Assembly (NCBI GenBank): GCA_047722305.1
Contig: JBDNYM010000005.1
Location: 1-64,000 of the forward strand
DNA length: 64,000 bases
Source: JAKVJE01 sp047722305
Lineage (GTDB): Bacteria; Actinomycetota; Actinomycetes; Actinomycetales; Microbacteriaceae
Direction: 5' to 3'
Made by a program: the position numbers and the translations under genes. Below are positions 60,634 through 64,000 of this stretch, in pieces (position 1 is the first letter of the stretch; each line of letters opens with the position of its first letter). The notes below the pieces were generated by a model. It had not been told where the DNA came from, searched no databases, and was given only the letters and a program-made list of their open reading frames with translations.

Positions 60634-62000
60634 CGGCGCTGCTGCTCGGGCAGATCGTGCTCGCCGTGCTCGGCGCGGTCGCCCTCTACACGTTCATCGG
60701 CTTCGTGCCGGGCACCGACGAGACCAGCGTGCTGGCGCCGGTCACCCTCGCCCTGGTGCTCGCCGGGGCCGCCCCCATGGTGGTGCTGGCGTTCTTCATC
60801 TCGGCGATCGTCACCCTGAACCTCATGAATGCCATCCCCACCGCTCTGGTCGGCCTGCCCGGCGGGGTGATGTCGGCGCCCATGATGGAGCACTCGCTGG
60901 AGCTGCGCCGGCGGGGGCTGGCCGCGACCACCATCCGCAAGATGGCCGCCGGCAGCGTCATCGGCACCGTCGTGTCCATCCCGCTGAGCTTCGGCATCGC
61001 CGCCGCGATCGCCCCCCTGGCCGGGATGTTCAAGGCGCAGGCGCCCCTGCTGCTCACCATCGGCGCCGTGGTGCTCGCCCTGCTGGGGCGCAACCGGCTG
61101 CTGGCGCTGATCGCGATCATCCCGCTGTCGCTGCTGTTCCAGGCCCTGCCGCTGCTGTACAAGAGCATCGGGGTCATCCCGCAGGAGAAGACGGTCAGCA
61201 TCTCGTTCTTCCTCGGCATCACCGTCGGCCCGATGCTGGTGGAGCTGCTCGGGCTGCTGAACGGCTCGAAGCGGGCGGCCCTGCCGCGCCGGGGTCGCAC
61301 CCAGGTGGCGCTGGCGCGCTCCGGGTTCGCCCCCCAATCGCTGCTGCCGACCCGCCTGGTCACCCGCTCAGAGGGATGGTGGAGCGCCGGGATGGCCGCC
61401 GCGTCCACGCCCCTGTTCTTCCTCAGCCCGGTCGGGCTCACCTTCCTGCTCGGCGAGGCCGCCGCCGGCAGCCGCGCCCACCCGGTGGCGCGTTCCGAGC
61501 GCGCCGTCACCGTCATGAGCGCGCTGACGCACTCGACGTACCTCGCCGGGGTCATCATCCCGCTGGTCGCGCTCGGCATCCCCCTGTCGGGCGTCTCGGT
61601 GGGGCCCGCCGGACCCCTGTTCGTGGCCCCGCCGGTCTACAGGATCGGGCACAACCTCCACGATCTGCTGACCATGCCGCAGTTCATCGGCGTGATCACG
61701 GCCGGGGCCCTGATCGCGCTGGTGCTGACCTATCTGATCGCGGTGCGGTGGTCGTCGCAGATCACGAAGTTCGTCATGGCGAAGGTGCCGCACGAGGCCG
61801 TGCTGGCCCTGTTCATCGCCTTCATCCTCTTGCTGGCATATATCGACGCCGGCGTGCTGAACATCTTCGGGGTGCTGCTGATCGGCCTGATCTGCGGCAC
61901 GCTCAACCGCCTCGGCGTCAACTACGGGGTGCAGTTCATGACCCTGTACGCCTCGGCCTGGATCGTGCCGCAGCTCGGGCATCTGCTCGCGATCGGGTGA
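60630..62000 (+). CDS. TctA-like tripartite tricarboxylate transporter permease
   Basis: 456 residues with about twelve helices. YTFIGFVPGTDETSVLAPVT and IPTALVGLPGGVMSAPMMEH are the two TctA signature regions, with SISFFLGITVGPMLVELLGL and NIFGVLLIGLICGTLNRLGV in the second half. TctA forms the channel of a TTT carrier for carboxylic acids. No binding protein (TctC) gene is present in the window, so either it is elsewhere or this is a two-component variant. Confidence 0.85.
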   Translation: MTALLLGQIVLAVLGAVALYTFIGFVPGTDETSVLAPVTLALVLAGAAPMVVLAFFISAIVTLNLMNAIPTALVGLPGGVMSAPMMEHSLELRRRGLAATTIRKMAAGSVIGTVVSIPLSFGIAAAIAPLAGMFKAQAPLLLTIGAVVLALLGRNRLLALIAIIPLSLLFQALPLLYKSIGVIPQEKTVSISFFLGITVGPMLVELLGLLNGSKRAALPRRGRTQVALARSGFAPQSLLPTRLVTRSEGWWSAGMAAASTPLFFLSPVGLTFLLGEAAAGSRAHPVARSERAVTVMSALTHSTYLAGVIIPLVALGIPLSGVSVGPAGPLFVAPPVYRIGHNLHDLLTMPQFIGVITAGALIALVLTYLIAVRWSSQITKFVMAKVPHEAVLALFIAFILLLAYIDAGVLNIFGVLLIGLICGTLNRLGVNYGVQFMTLYASAWIVPQLGHLLAIG

Positions 62001-62061
62001 AGGGACGGACGGTTCCGAGCGCCGCGAATCGAACGGAGCGCTGCACTGAGAATTACGTACG

Positions 62062-62150
62062 CTTATCCAAGTATCCATGAGTGCAGTGTCTCCAGGAATA
62101 CGGCTCTCGTGCTGCCAGTGCCCCCACTCGACGCTGCTGCCGCTCCAGGC
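62062..62150 (+). pseudogene. Decayed copy of the fic promoter and 5' end
   Basis: 62067-62133 aligns without gaps to 62901-62967 at the live fic gene; I count 51 identical of 67. The fic ATG corresponds to AGG at 62094, and the reading frame NTALVLPVPPL matches MDTAPALPVPPL before stopping. The -10 box TACACT is changed to TGCAGT. It is the left copy of a duplication with the VapBC pair between. Confidence 0.65.
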
Positions 62151-62171
62151 AGATAGCCATATTCACATGCA

Positions 62172-62199
62172 TATTGCAGGCAATACGGCTATATTGCAG
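62172..62199 (+). promoter_or_regulatory. Promoter/operator of the vapBC pair
   Basis: TATTGCAGGCAATA (62172-62185) is a dyad with 6-base arms; ATATTGCAG is repeated 20 bases apart (62171 and 62191). TATATT (62190-62195) lies six bases before the ATG at 62202, indicating leaderless translation. Typical antitoxin autoregulation site. Confidence 0.6.
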
Positions 62200-62201
62200 C
62201 C

Positions 62202-62435
62202 ATGACGGTGAACATCACGATCCGCAACGTCCCCGGAAAGACGAGGGATGCACTGGCGGCGCGCGCAGCGCGTTCGGGGCGCTCCCTGCAGGAGTACCTC
62301 TCGCTCCAGTTGGAAGAGCTGGCCGAGCGGCCTGACCCCGCCGAGGCACTGACCGCCATCCGAGAGCGAGCGCAGCATTATCCACGAGGAGAAGCGGACT
62401 CGATCCTCAGAGATCTCGCCGAGGATCGGCGTTGA
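62202..62435 (+). CDS. vapB: VapB/FitA-like ribbon-helix-helix antitoxin
   Basis: 77 residues. MTVNITIRNVPGKTRDALAA, then RAARSGRSLQEYLSLQLEEL, is an Arc-type ribbon-helix-helix, and the acidic C-terminus would bind the toxin. It overlaps the toxin gene by TTGA. It represses its own promoter through the repeats upstream. Confidence 0.85.
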   Translation: MTVNITIRNVPGKTRDALAARAARSGRSLQEYLSLQLEELAERPDPAEALTAIRERAQHYPRGEADSILRDLAEDRR

Positions 62436-62830
62436 CCTCGCGTATCGTCCCAGATGCGTCGGCGATCGTGGCGTTGCTGATCGCCCCAGGCGAAGAAGGC
62501 GAGGCCGCGGCAACGGGTCTCGCCGGGCGCCAGTTGCACGCCCCCAGTCACCTCCCGGTCGAGGTGGCGAACGTGCTGCGCCGCCGTGCCAATGGCGGAC
62601 TGCTGAGCCGCACCGAGGCCGACCTGGCCTTCTCCGATCTCTGGCGGCTGACGATCACGCTGTGGCCGTTCGAGACGGTGGCCGAACGGGCCTGGAACCT
62701 TGGCGCGACCGTGAGCTCGTACGACGCCGCCTACGTCGCGCTCGCCGAGCGGCTTCGCTGCCCGCTGGCCACCCTGGACCGGCGTCTGGCAGCCGCCCCC
62801 GGCCCAAAGTGCGAGTTTGCCGTGCTCTGA
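62432..62830 (+). CDS. vapC: VapC-like PIN-domain toxin
   Basis: 132 residues from a TTG start (62432) overlapping the vapB stop. PIN acidic residues: Asp in IVPDASAIVALL, Glu in PVEVANVLRRR, Asp in SSYDAAYVALAERL and Asp in LATLDRRLA. VapC toxins cut tRNA or rRNA when released from VapB. The unusual TTG start may keep toxin synthesis low. Confidence 0.88.
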   Translation: MTSRIVPDASAIVALLIAPGEEGEAAATGLAGRQLHAPSHLPVEVANVLRRRANGGLLSRTEADLAFSDLWRLTITLWPFETVAERAWNLGATVSSYDAAYVALAERLRCPLATLDRRLAAAPGPKCEFAVL

Positions 62831-62915
62831 ATCGAGGACCACGGCTGGACGCGCGGAATGCTCGCATTCGGATGCTTCTCCGCTTCTTACTTACATGTAT
62901 TCAATTATCCGTTAG

Positions 62916-62921
62916 TACACT
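62916..62921 (+). promoter_or_regulatory. -10 box of leaderless fic gene
   Basis: TACACT lies six bases before the ATG at 62928; the preceding bases contain AATTATCC and match the decayed left copy. Confidence 0.45.
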
Positions 62922-62927
62922 GTCTCC

Positions 62928-64000
62928 ATGGATACGGCTCCAGCACTCCCAGTGCCCCCGCTCAGCACTGAGACACAAATCTGGCACCCGCGCGGCACCG
63001 GCACATTCTCTCGGCGCGAGCTGCAGCGGCAGACGGGAACATACGAGTCAGCAGTCGTCGCCACGATCGCCGACTGGCAGCCGCAGCTGCCGCCCGCGGT
63101 CGCAGCGGATGTTGAGGAGGCTACCGCCGCACTCGCCGCGTTCGACCAGTACGCGGCCGGCCGGCTGGGCGGCACCGACCGCGTCCTCGGCCCGATGAGC
63201 GCGATCCTGCTGCGCACCGAGAGCGCCTCCAGTTCGCAAATCGAGCAGATCACCACCGGAGCTCGTCAACTGGCGCTCGCCGAGATCGATGCCGATGCGC
63301 GCCCCAACGCACAGACCGTGGTGGGTAACGTCCGGGCCATGCAGGCGGCCCTGCGCCTCGCGGATCGGCTCGATGAGACGGCCGTCCTCGACATGCACCG
63401 CGAGCTGCTGAGCTGCCAGCCGGCTATGGAACGCTACGCTGGCGCCTACCGCCACGAACTCGTCTGGATCGGCCCGGGTGACGCCGGGCCGCTCACCGCC
63501 GACTACGTCGCTCCCCAGCCGGAGACCATCCCCGCCGCGATGCGAGATCTGCTCGCTTTCATCGGGAGGCAAGACCTGCCCGTCCTGCTGCAAACTGCCG
63601 TGGCCCACGCCCAATTCGAGACCATTCACCCGTTCGCCGACGGCAACGGGCGAACGGGACGCGCCCTGGTGCAGGCGATCCTGCGCGGCAAGCGAGTGCT
63701 GACCGCCACCACCGCCCCGGTCTCCGCCGGCCTACTGCGAAACACCGAGCGCTATTTCTCCGCTCTCGGCACATACCGGGCCGGCGATGCGGCACCACTC
63801 GTCGCGTGCTTCTGCGATGCGGCCCGATTCGCCGCGACCAGCGGACGGGAACTCATCGCCCAGCTCACAACGCAGCTGGACGAATACCGTCACCGTCTGG
63901 CCGGGACCCGCCGCGACGCCGCCGCCTGGGAGCTGCTCCCCCACCTCATCGCCCAGCCGGTCGTCAATCTGCGGCACTTGCACGCCGAATTCGGATGGAC
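62928..64000 (+). CDS. Fic-family AMP transferase (3' end outside window)
   Basis: 357 residues to the right edge without a stop. The motif HPFADGNGRTGR gives the catalytic His and phosphate-binding loop; TIHPF and the active-site helix ALVQAILRG follow. N-terminally LRTESASSSQIEQITTG occupies the place of the class II inhibitory helix ((S/T)xxxE(G/N)), but Gln stands where Gly/Asn is usual, so autoinhibition may be altered. Fic proteins transfer AMP to Tyr/Thr of target proteins. The C-terminal part (RDAAAWELLPHLIAQPVVNL) begins a winged-helix domain common in this class. Confidence 0.88.
   Translation, partial: MDTAPALPVPPLSTETQIWHPRGTGTFSRRELQRQTGTYESAVVATIADWQPQLPPAVAADVEEATAALAAFDQYAAGRLGGTDRVLGPMSAILLRTESASSSQIEQITTGARQLALAEIDADARPNAQTVVGNVRAMQAALRLADRLDETAVLDMHRELLSCQPAMERYAGAYRHELVWIGPGDAGPLTADYVAPQPETIPAAMRDLLAFIGRQDLPVLLQTAVAHAQFETIHPFADGNGRTGRALVQAILRGKRVLTATTAPVSAGLLRNTERYFSALGTYRAGDAAPLVACFCDAARFAATSGRELIAQLTTQLDEYRHRLAGTRRDAAAWELLPHLIAQPVVNLRHLHAEFGW

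Overview
The window is a very GC-rich, gene-dense chromosomal segment from an actinobacterium. The gene content (CmtR-type ArsR regulator, AdaA-AlkA fusion, CsoR copper circuit, Rv2578c-type radical SAM gene with an actinobacterial LexA box, PadR/DUF1048/DrrAB cassette, VKOR) and many promoters of the form TANNNT followed 6-7 nt later by ATG/GTG (leaderless genes) fit Actinomycetia. A Micrococcales/Microbacteriaceae-like genus is my guess, not a demonstrated assignment. No rRNA, tRNA, CRISPR array, prophage or intact insertion sequence was seen.

Layout. 0-13 kb: a trpB2-type gene preceded by what looks like a complete tryptophan attenuator with a short GTG leader peptide carrying tandem Trp codons; a cadmium/lead-type CmtR plus cation-efflux pair; OsmC; a flavin electron-transfer set (ferric-reductase-like flavoprotein, FMN-binding lipid-side protein, ApbE); DUF2231 and VIT-family membrane proteins; a decayed stretch (8.8-10.2 kb) with two broken genes; and a PadR-DUF1048-DrrAB drug-export operon. 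13-24 kb: MerR/MFS efflux pair, an alkylation-repair group (HTH_42/YcaQ-like protein, AdaA-AlkA, Ogt), S4 protein, MBL hydrolase, MFS exporter, and an ABC exporter operon with its own winged-helix regulator and a perfect palindromic operator.

24-31 kb: a full lactate-racemase maturation operon (LarC, NiCoT nickel permease, LarA, LarE, LarB) with all LarA catalytic residues, beside an Fe-S-type HTH regulator coupled to a 40-residue DUF2249-like ORF. 31-43 kb: a diflavin reductase, succinate-semialdehyde dehydrogenase, an NCS1 permease with a cysteine hydrolase, a RES-Xre toxin-antitoxin pair, a TetR-controlled DHA2 exporter, and a MarR-controlled oxidoreductase. 42-48 kb: a MacB-type ABC pair, VKOR, SOS-controlled radical SAM protein, a MarR-GNAT fusion and a small GNAT.

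48-56 kb is a copper island: a cupredoxin/P1B-ATPase/YHS triple fusion, two-component system, thiol-redox proteins (glutaredoxin-like, CcdA-like, TlpA-like) and CsoR, with three CsoR-type operator palindromes. 56-62 kb is a tightly coupled six-gene catabolic/transport operon (CMD protein, SDR, alpha/beta hydrolase, GPH-type symporter, a two-gene TctBA-like carrier). The right end holds a VapBC pair bracketed by a live fic gene and a decayed copy of that gene's promoter and 5' end.

Four related ~103-bp intergenic palindromic repeats (14.5, 18.6, 24.3 and 47.0 kb), all in the same orientation, are the most conspicuous non-coding structure that ordinary gene annotation does not explain.
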